Positions 33,453-43,745 of a stretch of DNA of 64,000 bases are shown piece after piece. Position 1 is the stretch's first letter, and every line of letters begins with the position of its first letter. The position numbers and the translations under genes are program-made. The DNA comes from Cycas panzhihuaensis (taxonomy: Eukaryota > Cycadophyta). The notes below the pieces were generated by a model. The model was not told the DNA's origin. It saw nothing but the letters and a program-made list of their open reading frames with translations, and did no database searches. The DNA is taken from assembly GCA_023213395.1 (NCBI GenBank), contig CM041465.1, positions 207,955,741 to 208,019,740 of the forward strand. The letters are read 5' to 3'.

Positions 33453-34870
33453 TTATCTATATAAGACTATTTTATCTTTAAGGACTTGAAATTTATCCTT
33501 GCTGAGTGGTTTTGTCAAGATGTCTACAACTTACTCATTTGCTGGGCAGTATGTCAAGTCAATTTCCTTGTTCTACACTTTTTCTTGTATGAAGTGGTAA
33601 TGCACTTCAATGTTCTTTGTTCGCGTATGGAGAATAGGATTATTGGTTAGTTTGATGGCACTCTGATTATCGCAAAATAGGGTCGTCGCTCCTTCTTGCT
33701 GTTGATCCAGATTTGACGGAAGTTGTCTCAACCAGACTGCTTCACATGATGCACTAATTGTTGCCTTATATTTTGCTTCAGTGGATGAGAGTGCAATTGT
33801 AGATTGTTGTTTGCTGCGCCAAGAGATAGTTGCTGATCCAAGGAAGAAACAATAACTACTTATTGATCTTCTCTTCTCTTTGTCTTCTGCCCAATATGAA
33901 TCACAGTATCCAATTAGTTTATTTGACTTCATTTTTGGATATGTGAGTTTTAGATCAATGGTTCCTCTTAGATATCTAAGTATCCTTTTAGCAGCTTGTC
34001 AATGTCTCATCTTCAATTCTTGCATATATCTAGAGACTAGACTTACTGAGTATAAGACATCAGGTCTAGTTGTAGTAAGATATATCAAGCTACCAATTAA
34101 CTGCCTGTATAATGTGCCATCAATTGCAGGTTCCTTTTCATCTGGAGTCAAATCACAATTGGTTTCCATAGGTATTGCACAACTGTTGCTATTCTCCATC
34201 TTGAATTTCATCAACAAATTTTTAATGTATTTGCTTTGAAAAAGTGAGATTGAGTCTTTCTATTGATTGACTTTTATTCCTAGATAATAATTTAGAAGTC
34301 CTAAATCTGTCATCTCAAAGCCTTTTTCTAATTCAGCTTTGATACTGGCTATTGACTCTGTATCACTTCCTATGAGGATCATATCATCCACATAAACTAC
34401 AATTATTATGATTCGTCCTTGTCTCCTTTTTGCACACAATTTAGAGTTAAAGTTGCACCTGAGAAATCCATTTTGAATGAGATATTTGTCCAATTTAGCA
34501 TGCCAGGCTCTTGGGGCTTGCTTCAATCCATATAGTGCCTCTTTCAATTTGTATACAAAATTTTCTTGACCAATTTGAACATACCCTTCTGGTTGCTTCA
34601 TGTAAACTTCTTCTTTGAGTTCACCATTCAAAAAGCCATTCTTCACATCCAACTGGTAGATTTTCCAATTGCGTTGAGCTACTAAAGAAATTATTGTTCT
34701 CACAAGGTCCAATTTTTCTACTAGTGAGAAAGTTTCTTCGTAGTCTATTCCAATTATCTGTGTATAGCCCTTGGCTACTAGCCTGGCCTTGTATTTCTCT
34801 ATTTTTCCATCAGCATTCTCATTTATCTTGTACAACCACTTGCAATTGATTACGGCTTGCCAGCAGGTAG
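33453..34870 (-). pseudogene. Cop5 reverse transcriptase and RNase H
   Basis: RT is open at 34260-34835 (KARLVAKGYTQIIGIDYEET, YQLDVKNGFLNGELKEEVYM, ALYGLKQAPRAWHAKL) with an intact IVVYVDDMILIGSD site. After a stop near 34260 it continues to 33999. RNase H at 33573-33932 has CDSYWAEDKEKRRSISSYCF, LSSTEAKYKATIS and LFCDNQSAIKLTNNPILHTR. The C-terminus reads DILTKPLSKDKFQ and ends with a TAA at 33455-33453. Frame breaks are few, so RT is among the better preserved ones here. Confidence 0.9.
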
Positions 34871-36010
34871 ATTAACCAGCTCCCAAGTCTGATTCTTGGA
34901 GATTGACTCCATTTCAGCATCCATTGCAACTTGCCATTCCTCATGTGCTTTTGCTTCCTCAAAGGATTGTGGTTCTATGTTGTTGAACAGAGTTTGATAC
35001 TTTTGGCTTCTCGTCTTGTGAGTGAACACATCCCCTTTGCCTTCTTCAACTGTCTTGAGGTACCATTTTGGTACCCTGTTTTCTTTTTTCTTCTCTTCTT
35101 CAGTGACTGAGCCTTTTGAAGGCAGTTCTTCCTCTCCAGTAGTTGAGCTTTCATGCATTTGTGATGCCCTCTCTGAATCATCAGGTTTTGTATCTTCTGA
35201 AGTAACACTAAAATTTGCTTCTATAAGGGGTTCTTCTTGAGATATCCTCTTTGGCGTTTCTTCAATTATTTGATGAATTGAAGTGTCTTTTATGATATCT
35301 TCTTCGTTAAAGACAATATCTCTGCTTATATAGATCTTATTTATTTTAGGATCTATGCATCTATAGGCCTTTGAATTCTTGTTGTAACTTAACATTATGC
35401 ATTCTAGACTTTTGGAGTCAAGTTTGGACCTCCTTTTATCTGGTATATGAGCAAACGCTTGACATCCAGAGATTCTAAAATTACTTACATCTGGTTTGAT
35501 TCTAGTCCATGCTTCTTCTAGAGTAATTTGCTCCAAGGCCTTTGTTGGACTTTGATTTATAATATAAGCAACTGTGTTGACTGCTTTAGCCCAGTAAGTT
35601 TTTGAGATCTGTTTGTCTTTAATCATGCTTTGAGCCATCTCCATAATCATTTTGTTTATGCATTTAGCAACTCCATTGGACTGAGGCGTATAAGGAATTG
35701 TAAACTATACTGCATATTCCATGTGCCTTGTAGAAATTCAAAAAATCTTTTGAAATATATTCTCCTCCACCATTAGATCTGATGAATTTTATTCTTGATT
35801 CAGATTCTAATTCAACTCCTGCCTTGAATTTTTTGAACTTTTCGAAAACTTTGGATTTGCTGTAGAGAAAATAAATCCAAAATTCTCTAGAAGTAATCAA
35901 TGAATATTTAAAAATATTTGGCACCATTAATTGAACAAGGAGTAAGGGGTCCACATAGGTCAGTATGTATCAGTTCCAACTTATTTTGAGTCTGTCATTC
36001 ATTTTTCTTA
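34850..36010 (-). pseudogene. Cop5 integrase and acidic linker
   Basis: LIHTDLCGPL (first Asp kept), then [14 protein letters not shown] where the second catalytic Asp is Asn, and NGVAKCINK where the catalytic Glu is Lys. The integrase is therefore doubly inactivated. The C-terminal part (34850-35650) is one long open frame through ITLEEAWTRIKPDVSNFRIS, ISRDIVFNEED and an acidic linker with SERASQMHESS. A frame change lies at about 35650-35700. Confidence 0.88.
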
Positions 36011-37542
36011 AAAGGGTGACAATGTTCTTTTCCAAGTTGACAACTTTTACAAACAAAATGATGAAATGCAATATTTGGAAGACCATGAACCATTTGTGCT
36101 TTTTGCAATTGAGCTAGTCTATCTGTCGAGATGTGCCCATACTTCAAATGCCACAATTTATTATTATCAATATTGGCTGTAATGGATGCTTTTACATGCT
36201 CATTGGCAACTATAGGATTAGAAAGTAGTCTATATATATCATTATTTTCTATCCCTTTGCAATTACAACACCATTCTTCTTCATGTCTAGAATGTAACAG
36301 TGTCCTTCATCAAATATTCTCCTTAACTGTTTCTTTCCTAGCTGAGAGACAGACAGAAGATTCTTTTTCAGACTAAGTACAAAGAGTACATTTCCAATTT
36401 TCTGCATTGCACCTTTAACTTTAACAACTATGGTACCTACACCTTTGATATCTAGAGGATACTTGTCCCCTAATTCAACAGATTTATTTAGGGTGTAAGG
36501 TTTTAGTGATTTGAACCAATCCTCTTGCCCTGTTGTATGCCTTGAAGCTCCAGAGTCAATCTACCATACCTCTTCATCCTTCGCAGTGAGTGCAGCAATA
36601 AAAGTTGTTTCCTCTTCATCTTCATTAGCCTATTCTTTGATGCAATTTCCCACAGGTCTTTTCCCTCTCTAGATCTCATCTTTTCTTTGCTGGCACTGGT
36701 AGGGATAATGCCTGGGTTGTCCACAATGGTAGCAAACATCAAATACCCTGAAAGTGCTTGAAATATGGCCAAGTTTGCCGCAGTTGAAGCAGACTCTTGC
36801 ATCTCGAGGAGGATTCGAGCATCCTCATCCTCTATTCTCTTGCCATCTTCCATGGGACTAATTTCTGTTATCGGGTGTAGTGAACGTCCTCGACCTTGTC
36901 CTCTTCCTCTAGGTCCTCTATTGAGTTTGGTCACAAAGGCATCTTCAATTTCTATCCCGTCTTCATAACGCTTGTTCCTTTGCTTCTATCTTAGAAGTAA
37001 CCCTGTTAGAGTATCCAGAGACATTGTTTCAATTTGATCATTATTAGTTATGGTATTAACAGTGACATGAAATACCTTTGTCAATTTACTTGCAACCATT
37101 TCAATAATTTCTTGTTATGAAATATTCACTCCTGCACTTACTAGATCATTTATGACTGAAATGAATCTATCAATGAATTCTAAAACTGTCTCTATCTCCT
37201 TCATGTACAGTTTGAACAATTCTTCTTTGAGAGCTATGATTCTGGCCCTATTTTTTTTATTGTACATATTTTCAAACATTTTTCAGATTGCAGATAAGGA
37301 GTTCAGCTTCTCAACATATATAGGGTTAGAAACAAAAAGTTTCAAAGTTATTACACCTATGTTGTCCCTTTCTTCCCAATTAGTCTGTGCAACACTAGCT
37401 GCTTCCGGTTTTGATTCATGCGCTATTGCTATTTTCCAGGCATTTTTGGTTCTGAGCAGTGTTTCAATCTTAATTTCCAAACATTATAGTTCGTTTCCAT
37501 TAATTTATCTTGCTCAGTAAGAGCCAGAATGGATGCAACCAT
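36011..37542 (-). pseudogene. Cop5 gag, protease and pre-integrase
   Basis: The ATG at 37542 gives MVASILALTEQDKLMETNYN, followed by a frameshift, then KIETLLRTKNAWKIAIAHES. A zinc-knuckle area near 36700-36790 is decayed. At 36503-36934 an Arg/Gly-rich open frame (RGPRGRGQGRGRS) represents the gag C-terminus in one frame. The protease site at about 36550-36570 reads IDSGASR, an intact DSGAS preceded by a stop. Pre-integrase has LWHLKYGHISTDRL and CKSCQLGKEH (HHCC ligands). Confidence 0.82.
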
Positions 37543-38049
37543 GTTTGGAGTAATGACCAGAATGATGCAGGCCCTAACCATATGGTTGTAAGGATTTCTA
37601 TACAAAATTGTAGGTATATGGAATTGACTAAAAAATATCTCAAAGCATAGATCTCTTCAGGGCAAGTCTGAATATGTAATTATTTTTTCAAGTTGGCTTT
37701 TGGTTTGACTGGAAATTGACTCAAAAATAGTAAACTAGTGGCTAGGGATTTGAAGAAATTTGCTTAAAACTTAAAAAATTCTAGTCAAGTACTTTGAATC
37801 TGGTATTAAAAGAAGCATATCAAAGAGACAAATAAATCTGGATAGGTTTTACCTAGAGTGAAGGCTTGTTTTGGTTGAAATCTTTGATCGACCCTCCAAA
37901 CCCACACGACTGTATTTTTGGCAAAACGAGCCCAAAAACTGCTTCAAATGTCTTTGACCCTACTGGAAAAAACGTTCATGGCATCGACATCTATTTGTTG
38001 GTCAAATTTTAGAGAATTCTAAGCACTTTCAATTTTTTGTGTCTATACA
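37543..38049 (-). other. Cop5 leader, truncated
   Basis: No ORF of note. On the element strand it includes a segment like the Cop2 leader (AAAATTTGACC followed by CCAGTAGG; compare 1106-1120). It ends abruptly at the Cop6 LTR. Confidence 0.65.
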
Positions 38050-38607
38050 TGTAAAAAGAGGCCTAATGGCCTCACAGTCCCAAGATCTAGAAGCTAGGTT
38101 CACTCTAGTTCTAGAAAGCACAAATGCTTAAAAAGTATGATACTTTCAAGATAAAAGAAAGCATAAGCAAGACAAAGCATGAAAATGAAGGAGCAAGAAA
38201 ATGATACCAAATGCGTGGGGTTGGAATTGGTCCAACCTCCAAATCAATAAACAGTTTGATTAGCAAATTGACAGCATAACAATACAGCTCCGACTCTCTT
38301 ATGAGACAATGAGGAGAGGTCTCATTATATAGAGTGAAATGAGAGACCTAAGGCCTTGGATGTTTGACAAGTGTCAAACATCCAAGATACATGCCTTGCA
38401 TGTAGGACATGTGTCCTTTTGGGCTCTCATGTGAGCAAAAGTGCATGGGGTTCCATTTGACCCTTTAGTGACAACGTTGTGTCACTAGAAAGAATATGGG
38501 TGTGCACTTTATCACTTAAGTGATAAGTCGCCCCTAAAGTACAAAAGTACAAATATTACATGAAAAATAAAGTACATAATCTTAACATGTAAACATAAGG
38601 TTTAACA
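38050..38607 (-). repeat. Cop6 left LTR
   Basis: 558 bp, starting TGTAAAAAGAGG and ending AGGTTTAACA on the plus strand. It carries the 18 bp palindrome TTATCACTTAAGTGATAA (38509-38526). It is the reverse complement of 41665-42221 with scattered differences. Confidence 0.9.
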
Positions 38608-39375
38608 CCCCCCCTTCTTGTTTACAATGTTAAGTCGAACGCCAAGACCATCTCTAAATTTTACAAACTTTTCTCCCAAGAGGCTTGGTAAAGATATCTG
38701 CTGTCTATTCCTCTGTAGGTCTGTACTGGAGGTTGATCTCACCATTCTGCACATGCTCTCTGATGAAGTGATGATGAACCTTGATGTGTTTGGTTTGTGC
38801 ATGAAAAACTGGATTCTTGACTTACTTGAGTACACTTTGATTGTCACAGTATATCCTGGTGGGGTGACCTTGCTCAAGTCCATGTTCCCAAAGAATCCAT
38901 CATAGCCAGATAGCCTCACAAGTCACACCGATCGCAGCCTTTTGTACTGCCTTTGGAGGACAAGGTAACATTGGGTTGCTTCTTACAACTCCACGAAACA
39001 ACTGCAGTACCAAGGGAAAAACAGTATCCCAAGGTTGATCTCCTGCTATCTTGGCAACCTGCCCAATCAGAATCTGAGAACCCTTCTAGACTGAAGTTCT
39101 CATTATGTGCATATTCAAGGCCATGCTACAATGTGCCTTTGATGTATTTAAGTATGCGTTTAGTTGCATTCCTATGTTTCTGATTGGGTTGAGACATGTA
39201 TCGTGAACAAATCCCAACTGCAAATGAAATGTTCGGTCGAGTGTTAGTGAGATAAATGAGGCTCCCAATCAACTGTCGGTAAAGTGTGGGATCTGCAGGT
39301 GCAGCTTCCTCATTGAGAATAAGCTTAGGTCCATTCTCCATTGGTGTAGGCGCTGGTTTACAATCGTGCATCCTG
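38602..39375 (-). pseudogene. Cop6 left arm: end of RT and RNase H
   Basis: From the junction it reads MHDCKPAPTPMENGPKLILN, SLIYLTNTRPNISFAVGICS and KRILKYIKGTL, then RNase H in broken frames (HKPNTSRFIITSS region is a shifted frame), ending NKKGGC and a stop inside the LTR. It lacks all RT upstream of the thumb-proximal part, so it can only be a fragment. Confidence 0.85.
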
Positions 39376-41670
39376 GCATTCAGAGACAGCTGACTATTCC
39401 TCACACTCCTCAACAAAATGGAGTCTCTGAACGAATGAACAGAACTTTGGCTAATAAAGCCAAAGTAATGATGCATGCACAAGGACTCACTCGAGCCATC
39501 AAGGTAGCATTTCACATACCGCCTATGTGACCAATCGCACCAACTACGTGAGCCACCGATATGACACCCGAGGAGGCATGGTCCGCAAAAGCCAACTATC
39601 GCCTATTTGAGGACTTTTGGGTGCACCGCTTATATGCACATTCCCGATCAAGAAGGACAAAATTAGACAAGCATAGTCTAAAATGCATCTTTGTAGGATA
39701 TGCCATTCATAGCAAAGCCTACAAGTTGTATGATCCCATTGGGAAGAAAATGCATCTCTCAAGAGATGTCATCTTCGCTGAAGAAGATCATAAGGAGTTG
39801 CAAACAGCATCCATGTAACCTCCCATTGACAAAGGCAAGAAGATTGTTGAGGCCTTCCTTCCCTCTCAATCTTCTACCCCATGTACATCATCTGCACCTG
39901 TTGGACCGTGTACATCAACTGATTTTGCTCCACTTGATCCAAGCACATCTTCTGTTGATCAACCACTTAGACCAGAAGATCTTGAGGTTCAAGTCACTTC
40001 AATTCAAAAGTTACCAAAATGGTACACTCAAACAGTACAGGACGGCCACATCATTGAAGGAAAACGTCCATCAAAATACAAGCAGCAGACCAATTATGCA
40101 CTTATGGCTGAAGTGCTATGTGTTGATGAGCCTTCCACTTTTGAGGAGGCTTCCAAAAATGAAAATTGGAAGGCTGCCATGGATGAAGAAATCCATTCTA
40201 TTGAAAAGAATGGTACTTGGGATTTGGTTGAATTGCCTAAACACAAACAGTAATCACTGCAAATGGGTCTACAAGACCAAATTTCATTTTGATGGTTCAC
40301 TTAAACTAAGTAAGGCCCGCCTTGTGGCAAAAGGATTTAAACAAAAGGAAGGCATAGACTATGAGCAGACTTTTGCACCAGTGGCAAATATGAACACCAT
40401 CAGACTCATCTTGGCCTTAGCTGCTCAATGCAAATGGCTAGTCTATCAGATGGACGTGAAGAGCGCCTTTCTTAATGGCGATCTTCAGGAGGAGGTATAC
40501 TTGGAGCAACCTCCCGATTACAAAGTACAAGGCAAGGAGCATTTTGTATGTCGCCTCAAAAAGGCGTTATATGGCTTGAAACAAGCTCCAAGAGCATGGT
40601 ACTCAAAGATCGATGATTACTTCTTGAGACATGGGTTTCATCGATGTACTTCAGATTCTAACCTATATATAAAACATGAAAAGAACCATGTCATTTTTGT
40701 TGCCTTGTATGTAGATAACTTAGTGATCACTGGCAGTGACACTAAGATGACACACATTCTCCAAGATGACTTGAAGAGAAGTTTCGAGATGACAGATTTT
40801 GGACTTCTCCATTATTTCTTAGGCTTTGAGATATGGTAACAGCCTGGCTATATCTTCATCTCCCAAGCAAAATATTCTTGGGACATTTTGCAGTGGTTCA
40901 GGATGCACGACTGTAAATCAGCGCCTACACCAATGGAGAATGGATCTAAGCTTACTCTCAATGAGGAAGCTGCACCTGCAGATCCCACACCTTACCGGCA
41001 GTTGATTGGGAGCCTCATTTATCTCACCAACACTCGACTGGACATTTCATTTGTAGTTGGGATTTGTTCACGATACATGTCTCAACCCAATCAGATACAT
41101 TGGAATGCAGCCAAACGCATACTTAAATACATCAAAGGCACATTGCAGCATGGCCTTGAGTATGCGCATAATGAGAACTTCACTCTAGAAGGGTTCTCAA
41201 ATTTTGATTGGGCAGGTTGCCAAGATAGCAGGAAATCAACCCTGGATCTGCTTTTCCCTTGGTTCAAGAAGCTTGTTTCGTGGAGTTGCAAGAAGCAACC
41301 CAATGTTACCTTGTCCTCCACCGAAGGCAGTACAAAGTCGGTAGCGACTTGTGAAGCTATTTGGCTACGACGGATTCTTGGGGAACTTGGACTTGAACAG
41401 GATCACCCCAACAGGATTTACTGTGACAATCAAAGTGTACTCAAGTTAGCCAAGAATCCAATTTTTCATGCACGGACCAAACACATCGAGGTTCATCATC
41501 ACTTCATCAGAGAGCATGTGCAGAATGGTGAGATCAACCTCCAGTACAGACCTACAAAGGGGTAGATAGCAAATATCTTTACCAAGCCTCTTGGTAGAGA
41601 AAAGTTTGTAAAATTCAGAGATGGTCTTTTTGTCCGACTTAACATTGTAAACAGTAAGGGGGGGTGTTAA
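39376..41670 (+). pseudogene. Cop6 right part: integrase C-terminus, linker, RT and RNase H
   Basis: It opens inside integrase (TPQQNGVSERMNRTLANKAK, Glu kept), continues to LKCIFVGYAIHSKAYKLYDP and SRDVIFAEEDH, a Ser/Pro linker, and RT with [40 protein letters not shown] and ALYVDNLVITGSD, in which the second catalytic Asp of YVDD is Asn. A stop at about 40837 and another near 41563 follow. RNase H ends with SKGGC, with TAA at 41668-41670 inside the LTR. The purine tract AGTAAGGGGGG precedes the LTR and is coding. Confidence 0.9.
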
Positions 41671-42221
41671 ACCTTATGTTTACATGTTAAGATTATGTGC
41701 TTTATTTTTTATGTAATATGTGTACTTTTGTACTTTAGGGGTGACTTATCACTTAAGTGATAAAGTGCACACCCACATTCTTTCTAGTGACACACCGTTG
41801 TCACTAAAGGGTCAAATGGACCCCCATGCACTTTCGCTCACATGAGAGCCCAAAAGGACACATGTCCTACATGCAAGGCATGTATCTTGGATGTTTGACA
41901 CTTGTCAAACAGCCAAGGCCGTAGGTCTCTCATTTCACCCTATATAATAAGACCTCTCCTCATTGTCTCACAAGAGAGTTGGAGTCAGACAGTTATCTTT
42001 GTCAGTTTGCTAATCAAACTGCTTATTCTTTTGGAGGTTGGACCAATTCCAACCCCACACATTTGGTATCATTTCTCTTGCTCCTTCATTTTATGCTTTG
42101 TCTCTTATGCTTTCTTTTATCTTGAGAGTATTATACTTGCTAAGCATTTGTGCTTTCTAGAACTAGACTGAACCTAGCTTCTAGATCGTGGGACTGTGAG
42201 GCCATTAGGCCTCTTTTCACA
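41665..42221 (+). repeat. Cop6 right LTR
   Basis: 557 bp from TGTTAAACC to CTTTTCACA. Palindrome TTATCACTTAAGTGATAA at 41746-41763. A TATA-like CTATATAATAAG lies near 41940. The next bases belong to Gyp2. Confidence 0.9.
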
Positions 42222-43609
42222 TATATTTCCTAAGGTTTGTAACCACTATACCCCTAGGACTATATCAACGCCTCCTATCTGCATCGCAAACATATTGGAG
42301 GTCAGCTGGTACTCACCAATTTTTAGGTTGATGTTTCTGTAGAATCAACCGCGAGGTGTTGTCTTCCCATTAGCAATTGAGACCTGGAAGGTTTTTAATG
42401 GTTCCACCTTGATTCCCAGCTTTTGAGCTGTTGGTCTGTTGATAAAATTATGCGTGCTCCCACTATCCACCAACACCGCTATTGGGGCTCCTTTCAGCAT
42501 CCATTTAAATCGTAGTGTTTGAGGTGCCGTGCTTTGACCTGTTATGGCCTGCAAAGATATTTGAACATTTTCTGTATCAATTTCTAGTAGTTCATCTAGT
42601 TCAGCTTCGGCCTGTTCATTGTTATCTTCTTGATCTAGGGTTGGATTTTCTTCTGTTTGTTCAGGTATCTCCAGTTCCTCATTATGCAGCATTAATACCT
42701 TCTTTCCCGGGCATTGGTGCTCTCGATTCCATTTCCCTCTGCATTTGAAACAAGTACCTTTCTGTATGTGTTCTTGTCGCGTGGAGTTTTCCGTTGTATT
42801 CTTGATTGCAAGCGGAGCATCTGATTTAACTCCTGACCTATGCCAGTTCGTGTTAGATGGTGGAGCAAAATCCGTTCTACGCACAAAGGTAGGTCTGGTT
42901 TCTTTAAGTTCAGCTTCAACACATCGAGCGTGGTTTATGATCTCTTCTAATGCTCCGTGTTGCTGCGCTAATACCCGGAATCTGATGGGGGCCTTGAGCC
43001 TGCTTATATATGTCTCCCTTGGACATTCCTGAGGAATGTTTGATGTAACCACACATTGTAACATCTGAAATTGTTCTCAGATATTCATGAGCTGATCCTC
43101 GTCTGCTGCGCCTTGTCAACTGTGCAAAGTAATTCATAGACCAAGAGTCTTCATATTGGTTGATGATGGCTATTCTGAAATTTCTCCATTCCTCTTGATG
43201 ACGTCCTTGCATCTTTTTCCACCAATAATACCGATTCAAGGCTCGTCCATAGAGATGTAAGGAGGCAATGGGCACCATATCTGTGCTTGGTGTTTTGTTT
43301 ACTGTGAAATATGTTTCCATTTGAAGTAGCCATGCTCTTATGTCCCGTGTTTTTTCTAGATCGAATTTTTCTAATGCGATCTTTGGTCCTCATTGATTTA
43401 CATTTCTTCGCTGAAAAACAATTCCTTCCTTAAACCTACCTTCTGGGTTCCCCTGATCTGTCTCTTGATCTGAATCTCGCTCGCTTTTACCGAGCTATCT
43501 CTTGTTTGTCCAATCTTCCGTTTAGGTTCCTGATTTGTTGTGAAAGTTCCTCCATGACTGTTGTCAAGGTTTCTATTGCTTGTTCTTCTGAATTGTGGGA
43601 CCTCGGCAT
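42222..43609 (-). pseudogene. Gyp2 gag and protease
   Basis: The ATG at 43609 gives MPRSHNSEEQAIETLTTVME, a coiled-coil-like gag N-terminus, with a stop at 43487. Gag continues in another frame (METYFTVNKTPSTDMVPIAS, RNFRIAIINQYED) and after a frameshift near 43020 enters an open frame of 239 codons with QHGALEEIINHARCVEAELK, a zinc knuckle CFKCRGKWNREHQC, an acidic linker, and an intact protease site VLVDSGSTHNFINRPTAQKL. After a stop at about 42345 the protease continues with SNMFAMQIGGVDIVLGV, a conserved end motif, up to the Cop6 junction. Confidence 0.88.
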
Positions 43610-43731
43610 TTTGTTTTGTGGGCTGATTTTTCTGGATCTTAATTCCGTCTTGGTCCTTTCTGAATTGCTTAGGTGGGAGGGTGGGTCAAAATTTCCTTCC
43701 CCTCGTGAAAAATTCCCCGTTTCAAAACGAA

Positions 43732-43743
43732 GCTCTGATACCA
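43732..43743 (-). promoter_or_regulatory. Gyp2 primer-binding site
   Basis: The plus strand GCTCTGATACCA is a perfect complement of the initiator-Met PBS. It is followed two bases later by the LTR start TGTAGCGAGTCC. Confidence 0.92.
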
Positions 43744-43745
43744 CT

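Larger units (their letters stand above)
33247..38049 (-). mobile_element. Cop5: Ty1/copia element, minus strand, truncated at its 5' side by Cop6
   Basis: It begins with a 3' LTR (33247-33437) and polypurine tract, followed leftward-to-rightward by RNase H, RT, linker, integrase, protease, gag and part of a leader, all on the minus strand. The leader stops at 38049 where the Cop6 LTR starts; no PBS or second LTR is found. Related to Cop2, Cop7 and Cop8. It inserted into chromovirus DNA, with only 14 bases between the Gyp1 target site and its LTR. Confidence 0.88.
38050..42221. mobile_element. Cop6: palindromic composite of two inverted copia ends
   Basis: The left arm (38050-39375, minus orientation: LTR, RNase H, end of RT) and the right arm (40899-42221, plus orientation: end of RT, RNase H, LTR) are inverted copies of the same 1.32 kb of one copia family. 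Between them, 39376-40898 is plus-strand integrase and RT, continuous with the right arm. The switch is at 39375/39376. Outer flanks are ATACA and TATAT, not a target-site duplication. The left flank is Cop5 leader and the right flank is Gyp2 protease. The family is that of Cop3. Confidence 0.85.

Noticed and set aside
38045-42226. Single insertion of Cop6 with ATAC/TATAT as target site
   Set aside because: The flanks do not match and belong to two different elements.
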